A stretch of DNA of 64,000 nucleotides, from positions 109,600,279-109,664,278 of the forward strand of contig JAYESD010000008.1 in NCBI GenBank assembly GCA_036927565.1, in the 5' to 3' direction. Each line of letters begins with the position of its first letter. Position 1 is the first letter of the stretch. This document shows, piece after piece, positions 12,401-24,363 of this stretch. Both the position numbers and the translations under genes were made by a program. The notes beneath the pieces are model-generated. The model was not told the origin of the DNA, did not search any database, and saw only the letters and a list, made by a program, of their open reading frames with translations. Origin of the DNA: Tuctoria greenei (Eukaryota > Streptophyta > Magnoliopsida > Poales > Poaceae).

Positions 12401-14179
12401 AGGAACTATTTGAATCAAACCACTTCCTAATGACTTTACAATGTTAGGTGGATGTGCCTTAGCATGTGCATGAGAATAAAAACCTAAACCAGATTTATCA
12501 TTGCAAGATTTAGAGGAATTCAGCAGCAAGTTTAGGTTCTTATTTGCATTACAAAACCGATCTAATGTCCTATGCATGTTAGGAAGTTTATTTGACAGAT
12601 CAAGACAATTTTCACATGAAGTTTTCCTTTTAATTTGCAATTGCAATAATATTTAACTTCATGAGAACGTAAAGCAGTGTTCAATATAGATATTTCATTC
12701 ATAGCATCTTGTAGTATCTTATCAAGATCATCACAAGTACAACAATGCAAATCAGTTGTAGAACAACAAGCATCTTTTCAGTTTTTATCATTAAGTACAA
12801 CAAGCTTTTTATTCTTTTCAATTTCAATTTCAAGTTTATCAAGTGTGGAGGTGTGTTCACTTCCTAGAGAGGACAATTTTTCATATATTAAATCATATGA
12901 GGAACAAGAATCATCACTAGAAATCAAAGATTTCAAATGATTAATTTCATATTCTAGTGACCCAATTTTAACAGCATTGTCCCCAACCTTTTTGTCCTTT
13001 TTCTTAACTATAACAATGGCACAAGAAATAGCATCACACATTTCTGCGCAAGTAGGACATACCTCTTTATTGTCACTATTATGTTCTGCCTCCTCCATGC
13101 TTGATCTTGAATTGCCCGCCATGAAACGCAAGTTTTCCAAATCATCTTCATCTTCATCACTTCCGATGTCCATATCACTCGAGCGAAGTTCTTGAAGTGC
13201 GGAGATAAACTATTCACAAATGTGCATCATGTAAAACCCTTTTTTTCTTGTTGTTGTTTGCCGGGGAGTGTTTCGTCTTTGTTTGCTTTTCATCACGAGA
13301 AGTAGGACCTGAAAGATTAGGGAAATCTGTATGAAAATGTCCTTTCTTACCACATTCGAAGCATCGTTGAACACCAGCGATTCCTCTCATTCTAGTGCTC
13401 ACATTTTCCAATGCTTTTGAGAATCGAGTATAAAGAAGTGCTAGCTCCTCCTCCGGAAATTCTTGAATCTGTTCAAGGGTTGGAGAGGACAGCAAAGCAA
13501 GTGTACCACATGTTGAAGATTGGCTAGAGCTAGGCGTGTCATATTGAGAAAAAAAATGCAAGAGACTTTTTGGGGTTCTTACGTAAGATTATGTCAATTT
13601 CATGAGTTTTCAATTTAGAATATAGAACATCTAAAGTAAGTGTACTCATGACAGTAGATTCACGAATAGATGTAACTTTCATCTCCCAAATTGACATGTC
13701 TAATGCACTTAGTAATTGCCTAGAATTCTCAACATCTGAAAAATTAACATTGACGCTACGCAAAATGCTGAGAATTTTATTAAAACGAGCAAAGAGATCG
13801 TCGATGGGCTCACCTGGTTGCATCTCAAAGTGCATATATTATTTCTTGAACATATCTTGCCTTGCCTCTTTGATGCTGTTGGATCCTTCGTGGTTGTCAC
13901 AAAGTGTTTTTCACACATCATACATAGATCGGAAATGTGCAACATGGTCGAAGTCGCTTTGAGTTAATCCTTGTATGATCAAGTTCAAGCCTTGTTGTTG
14001 TTGTTGACATCTCTGGTATTTGTAGTTGTAACTTGATTGTTTGACAGCACATCATGAGGCTTGTACACCTTTTCCCATGTTGCAAAGTCTTGCGCCTGGA
14101 TAATAGCCTCCATATAATCCTTCCAAACCTGAAAATCAATGCTACTAAACACACAAGGTTTAATGGAGTATTTCTCCCT
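9404..14179 (-). pseudogene. Copia-1 gag-pol, heavily damaged
   Basis: Compared with the better-kept Copia-2 copy, the gag start codon is AGG instead of ATG (14177-14179). The UBN2 capsid region survives near 13560-13835. The zinc knuckle reads CFECGKKGHFHTDF, so its last Cys is Phe. Protease has DLG where Copia-2 has DSG (about 11850). The integrase motifs around RSDNGTEF and QQNGVVERKN remain, but a TGG-to-TAG change follows. Reverse transcriptase is missing about 690 bp, including the YVDD box (junction near 10295-10315). RNase H (FCDNTSAI) is kept near 9620. The native stop is at 9404-9406. Confidence 0.9.
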
Positions 14180-14224
14180 GACGATTAGTTAAAACACATG
14201 CAAATCTCAAAGATTAGAGCACTG

Positions 14225-14238
14225 TGGCTCTGATACAA
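14225..14238 (-). other. Primer-binding site, Copia-1 (one base changed)
   Basis: The minus strand reads TTGTATCAGAGCCA where Copia-2 has TGGTATCAGAGCCA. It lies two bases from the 5' LTR end and is complementary to initiator Met tRNA except for the change near the tRNA 3' end. Confidence 0.85.
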
Positions 14239-14240
14239 AT

Positions 14241-15947
14241 TGTAGGATAGAAGAGCACATGAAAAGCTACCAGAGGGAGGGATGAATGGTAGATTTAAAA
14301 ATTTTTCAGCGGAAGCAACAAAAACCCCTCGGTAGAAAATCAATCCGTTAAGAAATGGTGTGTGTGACTAATCTAAATGTGATCAATCATGAAAAAACCA
14401 GTATAGATTGTGGACAATCAAGTCACAAAGACACGACAGCAAGAATCTTGAAAAACCATCGAGAAAATCTCAAGTTACGATCGAAAGATTGAACGAATGT
14501 CAATCTGTTCTACCTGAGAAAAAACAGATCTGCAACACTGCAATGAAACTCGTGTAGATCCAAAACCACAAGTCCAATGTCAGTGAAATTTTCACAGATG
14601 ATATATAATCAAGTTTTGAAGACAACCCAAAAAGAATTACATCAATTGGATCTGTAAAACTCGTGTTATGATAAAACCACCAAATCAAGGTAGTGTTGTG
14701 CAGAAAATCGACAAGAGAACTTGTCTGAAACATGTTAGACGAACAAGGCACAAAAATTCCTTTAGACTAAAAATTTTATTGATCAAACCACAAGAGTAAC
14801 ATCCCCAGGGTCATGCCCCGCAAGATCTGGCCTCCCTTGCTTATATAACCAGCCATGAGGCCAGCACAAACCAAACTAGGACTCAAATCCTACTCAGATT
14901 CAACCAAAACTTTCCATAACAGCTTATGACTCTTCCATACGCAGATAGAATCAATCTTAAGACTTCCAAACACCTTAGGAACGTATCCTACATTCCTAAA
15001 AAAACCCAACATCGTGAACCACACGAAATCTTATTATAACCAACTCAAATCCTTCCATATTTGAGTCAAACCCGACTCAGCCGCAGCATGAGTCCATAAT
15101 CTAGTCAGTTGGACCTTTCCGACAAATTTTTTTACGTCCACATCTGTTCATCATGCCTCGAAATCATGCAGCCACGTCCATGCACTCCTTTCAAACGTGC
15201 AAACACCTTCCAAACGATGTCCACAATACCTTCATATGCATTGTTCTTGATTCAAACATGTTGCGCAACCTCCCGATCTACTCAACCACAATTCCTCCCG
15301 AACTTGGTTGTTGAACCTCATCTTCTCCCTAAGACTAGTTCAATGGATCCCGTCACCATCCATGTCATGAACTCAAGCAACACTTGGACAAGAGTAAACA
15401 GCCGATACTTCTGAGCACAAGTCCTCGACTTGACTCTCGTTAGTTCTGAAACCACAACACCCTACGTGAGCACCTCACATAAGTATGTTGCAAACCTTAG
15501 CAAAAAGATATCAACCATAACCACCAAAATACACCAAAAACTTTGTAAAATAATACTAATCAATCTTTCCATAGATGTGAAGCAAGTTCTAAACCTTGTA
15601 AGATAAAAAGAAAAATCATTACAATCTAGCACCGGACCTTGACAAAGCTAACCGGAGCTTGAGAGGAAGCTTACCACAGCTAGTAGGACCTAGCACCAGA
15701 GCTTACAAAAGCTAGTAGGACCTAGCGCTGGAGCTTAACAAAGCTAGTAGGACCTAGCACCGGAGCTTACCAAAGCTTGTTGGACCTAGAGTCGGAGCTT
15801 GTCGGAGTGACCCAAAACAAGTCGGACCTATTTTCGGACCTCGCTGGAGCTCGAACCTAGAGTCGCACCATGGTTAAAAAGGTGTTTTTGTGATATTCAA
15901 AACTTTTATTGTCATAGTCAACGTATTCAGCACACATAGGTCTCACA
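14241..15947 (-). repeat. Copia-1 right LTR (5' LTR)
   Basis: It runs from TGTAGGATAGAAGAGCAC to AGGTCTCACA. A TATA box candidate on the minus strand lies at 14842-14847 (TTATATAAGC context), so the transcript would start a little to its left and read through gag. The 32-bp tandem block lies at about 15635-15800. Confidence 0.9.
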
Positions 15948-16381
15948 GACTTCTTCAAGCCAGGAGGAGCCAACACGTGGAAGTTGACCGAGTTTGGCAC
16001 CTGAAGCACTTCGTCCGAACCACCACTTTGGCCGAACAGAGAAGTGGACCAATGCCACTATGCTTTCTCGAGGTGACTTCCAGGTGGGCCCCATTAACTG
16101 TTATAGGGTGTAAACTGTTGGATGGCCTCGGATACGTCTGTTTGTGAGCCATTTGATCCATGTGGTGCCACATGTCAACGCTTGATTGGCTGGAATGGTA
16201 TTTTGTAGGATTGTTCCCTATCTTTTACCTCAATTCCTGCATAAAATGTCTACATACACCAATTCTCCAAGGACAAGTGGAAATAGGTTAAATGGAAAGG
16301 TGATGTGTGCAAGAAATGATATTTCCTTCACAAAATTGAGTTATATTGACGGACGAAATTGGTATATAACAGCCATCAACA

Positions 16382-19300
16382 AACTCCTCCAAGCTTATCC
16401 ATTGCTAGTCTCGAGCAAAGTCAAGACTTAAGGTTGATGATCAGAAGTTGCTACAATGTTCTACTTTTAAAAAGTACCTTGTGCACAACAAAATACTCTA
16501 CCTAGTATTGCAAAAATTGGCATGGTACTTCACCCATCTTAAGTCATTTTGGGGCTTATGCCATCTCCTATTCATGGGTGGTTGAAAGATAGAACAGCAA
16601 ATGGAGCACACATACCCTAAAAATCAAGTTCCACTCAAATTCTGGTGAGTTCAATTTAGATTATAAGTACCTCAATTTGATTCTCTCGGTCTCTCCTTTG
16701 TGTGTAGTGTAAATATATCCTCACCAAGGCATTTTGCCTAAATTCATTCTACCACTAAATAAGGCTTGCATGTGGAGCTTGGTAGGGAATATAGTAGGCA
16801 TATTTGCGACACATAATATTGCTAAGTCAAAAAAGCAATCCTTAGGAGAAATCAATTCAAAACTATTTGATTCAAGACTTGTGCATGTGTCGTGGAATGG
16901 AGTGGATGTGGATATTTGAGATGACTCCTTTTTGGGTGGACTCTCTTATTTTGCAAGGATGAAACATGACTACTTCTCTTTTTCTTTCTTTTTTTCTCAT
17001 GCTTATGATGTAAGCATGCATTTTTTTTCTTTTTCTTGTAGCCATGTCTTCTACTCCCTTTTTATGCAATAAATTTTTTGAGAGAGTACTAAGCATGAGT
17101 GATATGTAGTTCCTCTTTTTATTGTGGAATGGTGGTATGGTGGAATTTTGCTTACTTCTAGTGTACAAGTATAGCATGTGCAATAGAAATCTTGGATTCA
17201 AAAATTAATGAACGAAATCTCACATAGGTCAATACTAGTTTGACAAAGCTTAATGTGAAGACAAATAGCATATGCATAAGGTATATCAATGTAATGTATC
17301 ATATGGCTTTGGTAGGTATTTCCAATCAAATGAGAGTAACTTAAATCTTTTTAGATTTTTTTTGGAACTCTAAGTTTCACTTTCAAACTAGGAATAACAG
17401 CCCTATCACTATAGCATATCTCACAACAACTTAGAATTGGAGTAAGCTTTTTCTACCCACAATTTCTAAATCAAGGCAAAAGTAATTCTAGCCAATGAAA
17501 GCAATATTTTGAAGAGTAGTAAGTTGTAAACTAGGGACTTTGGGAAATTAAAACAGAGCAACTGTTCATTCTTTTATCTACGTGAATTCCAAATCATTCT
17601 TACCGCACATCTTTTATTTTATTTTAAAAACAAATCTACTCTACTTTTTTTTATATGCAAGGTGGATGATGGGTGAATGGAAAATAAATATGCAAGGGGT
17701 GTGATACAAGTTCCCTCAAGTGGTGGTCCTCTCCCAAGCTTGTTCTTAGTCAAGATCCGCGACAGGAGTTGAAACCCTTATAACGGATGTAGGCCATGAG
17801 GTTGGCCTAACCTTGTTGCAGCATGACTTTGACATTGGAGGGGTTGAGTGGTTATGTCGGATTGCCTTCCATGGGTTTCATGTGTGTGGTCGAGGAGAGT
17901 GTTATCTATGTTGCTCATCAACACTTCAAGGTTTCTATAGGTTGCATGTACCTTGTTATTCCTTGTCTAATGTAGTGATAACCTTTTGCACAAAGGCATG
18001 ACGTGTACTCAAAATGCATTGAGTGTGTTTCGTCATTATTTGGCTAAGGTCTATCATACCTACTTGCCATAAAGGAATAACTTGTACCCCTCATGCATTG
18101 GGTGTGATCCATCATTCCATGGCTAAGGTAAGGTTAAACTTTAGCCACAAAGGAGTGACATGTACCCAACATGTGTTGAGTACGATCCTGTTATTCCTTG
18201 GCTAAGGTACAACATACCTATAACCACAAAGGGATGATGTGCACTCAACATCGGTTTGAGTGTGATTCGTTGTTCCTTGTCTAAGGTATAAAATACCTCC
18301 TGGACACATAGGAACAACTTCCAACCAATATACATTGGATGTGATCTTATCGTTCCTTAGTTAAAGTACATCATACCTTTTAGCCACAAAGGAATAACTT
18401 ACACCCAATGATGGTGGAAATCCCCTTGAGCTTGAATGAGTGCTTAGAATAGTTGAGAGCATAATGCTCTCACATATTCGTAGCAGCCCATTGGTTGCAC
18501 ATGGAGGGTTTCCATGTCAAATCTCTTGCCTCGTATAGTTATGGTTGACCTTCGAGCTTAATTTCTAATAGGTAGCAACCATCCTTATTTACTCCTTGAC
18601 CAAGAGATATTGAAATGGAATCCTCTTAGGGTTTTCAACAATCATATCTTTGAATGCATGCATACTTATTTCACTCCTGCAAACTTCCTCTCTATGATAG
18701 AGAGGGGTGGTTAGCTCCCGATACTTGTACAAATGAATATTTGGGTTAGGTAACCGAATCTTCATTTGTACGCACGGGGAAGAACAACACCAAAGATGCA
18801 TTGGGTCCAAATTCAAGTGTATCCATGAACAATGTATTATTCATTGATAAGAGTGGGGCTTTATGGATAAATAAATTTGCACATTTTCTAAATCTCCTAC
18901 TCATAACGATGCAAGTTATATAGATACACTATACGGATCCCTTCACCTTGTAAATTTTCTAACCATCATAGTTTTTTTTTACAAGAGAAAATATTTATCA
19001 TTTTGATCACGGCAAGAAAGATTCTCAATTTTATCCTCCTGAACATTTTTAATTTCTTGCTAGGAATTTGAAATTTGATGATCCATGCATGAATGAGTTT
19101 CAAATCAAAATTATGGACATCACTTCCTAGGTTGCTACATACCAATTCAACCATTAAGTCATTCCGTAAGCATTACCTAGGCAAAAAATGTCCAAGTCAA
19201 TTTTAGCAATGCTTATGAAATTCTAGGTACTTGTTTAAATTTATTTGCAGGTAAGCTGACATTACTTTTTGAATAATCAAAAAGAGGAGTGTCCACACTT

Positions 19301-20233
19301 ATTCTCATGAGGATGCATAAGAATTGAATGATGAGAAGGTGTAAACCTTTCTTACCGATGTAAGCAAAATTCATTCAATCCTAATGCAATTCAAACGTTC
19401 ACAAATTTAACCTTGTACCTCAATTGAAGAGTAGTATTGGTTGAAGGTCATTATGTGAGAAACTCACGATCATGGATTTTGGTGTAGCCTTCATGCTCAA
19501 TGTCTCCTGCCATGTTGAGGATGGAGTTGAATGGGCTTCATCTTGTTCCTCCATTGGGCCACCACCTTGAGCATTCTTCCATCGTCAACTCAAAATGAGA
19601 TCAATTGAGGAATATGCGCTTGATGCACCCTTACAACCTCTTTACAACTTTTGTCCTAGCTGCACTAAAATCAAGAACAAACAAAACAACTCAAAAATGG
19701 GTTACGTTAGTTCAAAAGCATGTTGTACCCTTTGTCAAATTGTTTTACCCTTACTTGAAACAACTTGCAAATGCAATGATTATTTAAGGAAAATATTTTT
19801 TTGGTTTGAATTAGGAATATGAATTCAAGTGGTTACGTCCAAGGTTCATATCCAAATAATTTTTTTCCTAATTCAAAATTTTAGTTTTGTGATGGTTGGA
19901 AATTTTACTTTCCAACATGCAAGTGTCAAAAAAAAAAACATGCTAAATGCAAATGCAAAGATTGGTGGGGAATTCAAATGTGCAATTTGGAAATTAAATA
20001 TGAGATAACTACTAATTAACCTATTGGCAAGAACTCACAGAATTTTTGAAGTCCGATGTGTAGGACTTACCTCCGTCCTGTTTAGTGCGATGATTTGTTT
20101 TCCAATCTCGGAGTTGAAGATGTGGACAACTTATCTTTATTGACATGCCAAATCGCCTTTGACATATCAGTTGGACATGTGGACCACATGATGGCCCTAG
20201 CCTTTCCGTCATCTTGATGAAGACATGTTGATG
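16382..20233 (-). other. LARD-B interior, 3' part: non-coding, with a tandem array
   Basis: No frame here resembles a known protein, and the longest open stretches are short and unrelated to gag or pol. The end next to the LTR, read on the minus strand, is purine-leaning (GCTTGGAGGAGTT) and may serve as the polypurine tract. The only internal structure is the palindromic tandem array near 17950-18410. Confidence 0.7.
17950..18410. repeat. About 79-bp palindromic tandem array
   Basis: Six degenerate units start at CACAAAGGAATGAC-like text near 17988, 18068, 18148, 18225, 18303 and 18384. Each unit has an inner palindrome (ACCCAATGCATTGGGT type) and an outer inverted pair (AAAGGAATAAC against TCATTCCTTGGCTAAGG). 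Each unit can therefore fold on itself. Confidence 0.8.
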
Positions 20234-20394
20234 CACCGCAAGGATTCCGGTTTATCGCAACGAAAAACTTTGTCGCAATGGGTCATTTTTCGTTGCAATA
20301 GGTCACTGTTGCAACGAAAAAGAGCGTGGCGATAGTTTTACAAATCATCATAATAATTCTCGTAGCGATAGGTTATTGCGAGGCCTTGTCATCT

Positions 20395-21145
20395 GTGGCA
20401 AATAGTATGGTATTGCAACGATTTCACATCGGTGGAAAATAGTATGCTATTGCAAAGATTTCATGCATTGTGATGACTTAATGTATTGCAATGAATAGTA
20501 CGGTATTGCAATGATTTCACAATCGTGGCAAATAGTACTGTATTGCAACAATTCCATATTCTTGGCAAATACTTTGTTATTGCAATGATTTAGCATATTG
20601 CGATGATTTAATATATTGCAACGAATAGCATGGTATTGCAATGATTTCACAACTGTGGCAAATAAGATGGTATTGCAACGATTTCACATTTGTGGCAAAT
20701 AGCACGGTATTGCAATGATTTCACATTCATGGAAAATAGTATGTTATCGCAACGATTAAGCATATTCCTACGATTTAACATATTACAACGAGTAGCATGG
20801 CATTGCAATGATTTCACATTTGTGGTAATAGTATGTGATTGCAACGATTTCACATTTGTGGCAAATACTACAATATTGCAATGATTTCACGTATCACGAT
20901 GAATAGCAGGATATTACAACGATTCCACATTTGTGGCAATAGTATGTTACCACAACGATTTCATAGCCGTGACAAATAGTACGGTATTGCAATGATTTAA
21001 GGTATTGCGATGATTTAACGTATTGCAACGAATATCACGGTATTGCAACGATTTCACATTCGTAGCAAATAGTATGGTACTGTGATGGTTTAACGTTCGT
21101 GGCAAATAATATGTCATTGCAACGAGTTCACAAACGTGGTGAGTT
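20395..21145. repeat. Left subterminal repeat array of CACTA-2
   Basis: Many imperfect units of about 37 bp contain TATTGCAACGATTTCACAT and TGGCAAATAGTATGG. Such subterminal repeats are the binding sites of the element's DNA-binding protein in En/Spm elements; here that role is inferred. Confidence 0.85.
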
Positions 21146-22174
21146 ATAAAATAACGAGTCAAATTAATGTTGTATTAATGTATGGACTATAGAAAAAATA
21201 TTAATTTTGTCATATGTTAAGATTAAGTTTTGATTATAAGGATTACTTATTAATTAGCAATCGCAGATAAATAATGTGAAAATTGATAATACTTTCGGTA
21301 TTTTATCAACCTTAATTTGCAAAGATGATATATGAAAAATATTATCGATAGATGCATGAAATAATTGGTAGCCAAATATATTTCAAAACCCTCCCTAATG
21401 TCCTCAATTATAGAAGTTTGTTTTATTTAGATTGTTGAAGTATGTATCGGTAAGAGTAAACTCTGTCTCACATTGAAGCAAGCAGGCAATAGGAGAGGAG
21501 ACGATTCAGGTGGACCCCTCTGTTGGGGCCAGTTGAGGATCACTGGGAAGTACAGCCGTTGGATCAAAACAAACGGTGGATGCAGTCTTTACTGGACGCA
21601 TACAGTAAAATTCATTACGTCAGGTGATCCTGGTCCTGCCGGCAAGGGTATTCCCAGCAACCACCGGGGACGCACGACGGGGGTTAAGGTGCACCGGAAC
21701 ACCGGTCTGGACCGTATGTGTACTCGGCCAGCCGTGTAGCTTCGTTTTATATTTTATTCTCTAGGCTTAAAAGTTTGCTCTTCCTCTCTGTTTGCTCTTC
21801 CCTTGGCATAAAAGTTTTATATTGTACAATACTTTTACATATGTAATATGACATAGGATATGTCACTTGATTGTTTTGCAAAAAAATGGGGGAGACATAT
21901 GTATATCCCATGCAACTACGTAAATCCATCGCAAAAAATAGCTATTTATTTTTTAAGATGATAAAAAGTTATTATCTTTTTCTTAGTGAGGTGGCGGGGT
22001 AGATGATATGGCATAATAGCTTATATGGCACACAATGTGGATGTCCAAGTCAGACTAATGATGAAAGTGAAACAGTTGTGTGAAGTTGATGGACTAAATA
22101 ATTGACCCATTTGAATGTTCAAGGACCAAACTTTGTTTTGATTGGAAGTTTGAGGATGAAGTTGAGTATTTTGC
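21146..22174. other. CACTA-2 interior, no recognised gene
   Basis: AT-rich sequence surrounds a GC-richer island (about 21450-21745) that has an 88-residue open frame I do not recognise. Nothing supports it as a gene, and the island may be captured host DNA. Confidence 0.4.
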
Positions 22175-22176
22175 CA

Positions 22177-22515
22177 ATTCCAAACAAGCCAAGCTTGAGC
22201 TTGCGAGCTTGATGAGCTCAAGCTCGAAAAGCTCAAGTAAGCTCATTTATTGTTGTCATCTATGATATGTATGTATGATTAACTAAACTATATAATTCTA
22301 TTAAAAATGTTTTATGGGACACAATTTTTATATATGATAGAAACAAATAATGTGCAACATCGTCCACCTTTCCTACTCCATTAGTTGTGAACCTAAATTT
22401 AGTAGATTTTACTGTATATACATGAATTCTTGGCTCGACTCAAGATCGACTCGGTTTTTTATCAAACTCAAGCTTAGAAAGACAAGCTCGCTCGAGTTCG
22501 GCTCGTTGACAGCCC
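22177..22515. mobile_element. Possible hAT-like miniature element with GAGCTC-rich ends
   Basis: The left end (ACAAGCCAAGCTTGAGC...) and the right end, read from 22515 on the other strand (AGGGCTGTCAACGAGCCGAA), form a degenerate inverted repeat rich in AGCTCAAGCTCG. The AGGGCTGTCAACGAGCC type of end is common in plant hAT-derived miniature elements. Target duplications were not clear. Confidence 0.4.
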
Positions 22516-22531
22516 TATATGCAATTAAAGT

Positions 22532-22719
22532 TTTGGTGCAATCGTGTAATCCAAGATTTTCATCCATTAGATCTACATCTTATAGTATTACATCTTTTCA
22601 TTTAACCCCTTCCACCACCACCCCTCCACCTGGTGGAGGGGGTTAAATAAAAAGATTCAATGACCGTAATGTAGATCGATCTAATGGTTGAAGATGGTTG
22701 ATTGCACGATTGCACCAAA
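22532..22719. mobile_element. Foldback miniature element (~188 bp)
   Basis: The two halves are near-complementary over almost their full length: TTTGGTGCAATCGTG at the left end and TGCACGATTGCACCAAA at the right. The turn lies at CCACCTGGTGG near 22631. It would form a long hairpin. No clear target duplication was found. Confidence 0.75.
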
Positions 22720-22794
22720 CATCTGATTACATTCTAGTTGAACCCAACTTTAAAACAAGAAATCTTTTGACACAGATTAATCCAGTCGTGATGT

Positions 22795-23480
22795 TTGTCT
22801 CTTCTTGTTTTTGTGATGTTTTATTTTTTCTTATATAGTGATGTTGTTTTTCTTGTTTTGTACTTTCTCCTTCCCATATTACTTGTCGTTAATAATTAGG
22901 ACAAGTTTTCTAGTTGAAATATGAACTAAAAAATTTATTCTAACGACAAGTAATATAGGAAGGAGAGAGTAATGTTTTATGATAAAGAACTCAATGTTGT
23001 TCGTCTGTTCCATCTGTTATTTTGTTTTCTATTTCCCGTGTAGTGAACTATCTTTCTATCTGTATTCTCTAGTAATGAACGATTGTCCACACCGTCGGTG
23101 GCCTTTAAAGTGGTCTGTATGATACTTTAGACGCTGGAGGTGCCTGGAGATCTCCCACTGCGGGGCCTGTAAAGCGGTCTGTAAAGTAGTATACAGTACT
23201 ACTACGTTGTAATAGGAAAACACAACTGGTAGCGACCGCTAAAAAGAAAAGTGGAGACAGTGAACAGAGAGAAAAGAAAAGAAAGACGAGAAAAATGTTA
23301 GAAAAATATAGGTAGAACTCCAACGCACCACAGGCTCTATGCCCCTATATGCGGTGTAATCATTACCACTATTCCTATACGCGACCATAATTGATTACCA
23401 CTGCTTGAAGGGAAGTGCTTGTGGACTAGATGTGCCGATTAGTTTATTTTGTGTTTATTGGTGATTATGTAACAGCAAGT
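22795..23480. repeat. Duplicated flank, copy 1
   Basis: This stretch, apart from the miniature element at 22863-22969, repeats the sequence downstream of the F-box pseudogene (33785-34375). Shared blocks include 'actcaatgtt', 'gttattttgttttctat', 'agatgtgccgattag' and the GGAGACA...GAACAGAGAGAAAA block. A third partial copy of the latter block sits at 23507-23578. Confidence 0.85.
22863..22969. mobile_element. Stowaway-like miniature element (107 bp)
   Basis: Inverted ends read CTCCTTCCCATATTACTTG and CAAGTAATATAGGAAGGAG, with TA on each side (22861-22862, 22970-22971). This is the pattern of Tc1/mariner-related Stowaway elements. The duplicated flank at 33785-34375 lacks the element and has TAGTA at the matching site. 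Confidence 0.85.
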
Positions 23481-23794
23481 TCTTTCAATTAGCGACGACT
23501 AGAATGAAAAGTGGAGACAATGAACAGAGGGTAAAGAAAAGAAAGGACGAGAAAAAATGTTACAAAAAGATAGGTAGTATGTACGTACAAATTAAGGTGA
23601 AAGAGCATGGAGAACCAAACTGTAAAACAGGAAATGTTTGGTGCATATTATTGTCAAACATAGTATGTTATCTCTATTGATGACAGGATATTATTCTTGT
23701 GCCGATGTTGAAAATAGAGCGGTTCCATTACTTCGCGTGTCTTATCAGTGCATGCGAGAGGCGTGGGTCCCATAGCACTACAGGAATCCCAAGC

Positions 23795-24185
23795 AATTAC
23801 GTCCGCCAGGGCCTACGTAATTAAAGCCTAAACCGACGTAAGTTACTTAATTATGTCAGTTTTCCCTTAATTATGCCGGTTGCCGGCCGACAAAGTAGTT
23901 TGGACGTAATTGAGGTAACTTACGTTGGCCGCCAATGTAAGTTACCTAATTATGTCGATCTCAGGAAACCAACGTAAGTTATGTACCGAGATGGGCCGCG
24001 GGCTGGGCCAGAGTACTTATGTCGGCGGCAGCCGGCCGACGTAAGTTAAGCGGCATAACTTATGTCAGTTTGTGCAAAACCGAGGTAAGTTAAGTGGTTC
24101 AACTTACGTTGGTATGGTCTGACCGACGTAAGTTAAACTGGGCTAACTTACGTCAGCTTGGCCATAGCCGACGTAAGTTAAGTTT
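23795..24185. repeat. CACTA-1 left subterminal repeats
   Basis: About fifteen copies of AACTTACGTCGGC or its complement GCCGACGTAAGTT occur, often as facing pairs. The same motif fills 32435-32715 at the other end. In En/Spm elements such repeats bind the TNPA-type protein. Confidence 0.9.
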
Positions 24186-24363
24186 TCATTAAAAAAACAG
24201 AAACTGACTACCTCGCAGGATTGCGAGCTCCAGACAGATCACAAAACAATACAAAAACAATTTACACAGTACAAAGATCACAAAATAGTCCACAAAACAT
24301 TCAAAACATCCACAACAACACAAAACGGTTTCAAAACCATTCACCGGGCTACACGCTTGCCCT

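Larger units (their letters stand above)
6638..15947 (-). mobile_element. Copia-1: Ty1-copia retrotransposon, full length but defective
   Basis: The element has LTRs at both ends (6638-8387 and 14241-15947), a primer site, a purine tract, and gag-pol in minus orientation. A perfect 5 bp target duplication, GACTT, flanks it (6633-6637 and 15948-15952). It lies in the LARD-B left LTR. It belongs to the same family as Copia-2 (49670-58685). It cannot be autonomous: the core of reverse transcriptase is deleted and gag-pol is broken many times. Confidence 0.93.
5552..16381 (-). repeat. LARD-B left LTR (3' LTR), split by Copia-1
   Basis: The LTR runs 5552-6637, is interrupted by Copia-1, and resumes at 15953 to end ...CCATCAACA at 16381. 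The rejoined length is about 1,515 bp against 1,522 bp for the right LTR. A TATA-like TATTTATA (minus TATAAATA) is at 6573-6580. Text on both sides of Copia-1 matches 41706-43227 without a gap. Confidence 0.9.

Noticed and set aside
18589..18816. A 75-residue minus-strand frame in the LARD interior
   Set aside because: It looks protein-like in composition but matches nothing I can name and has no neighbours, so it was left as non-coding.
21473..21739. An 88-residue frame in a GC-rich island of CACTA-2
   Set aside because: I recognise no domain, and it has no exon context or supporting copy. It is noted only as possible captured DNA.
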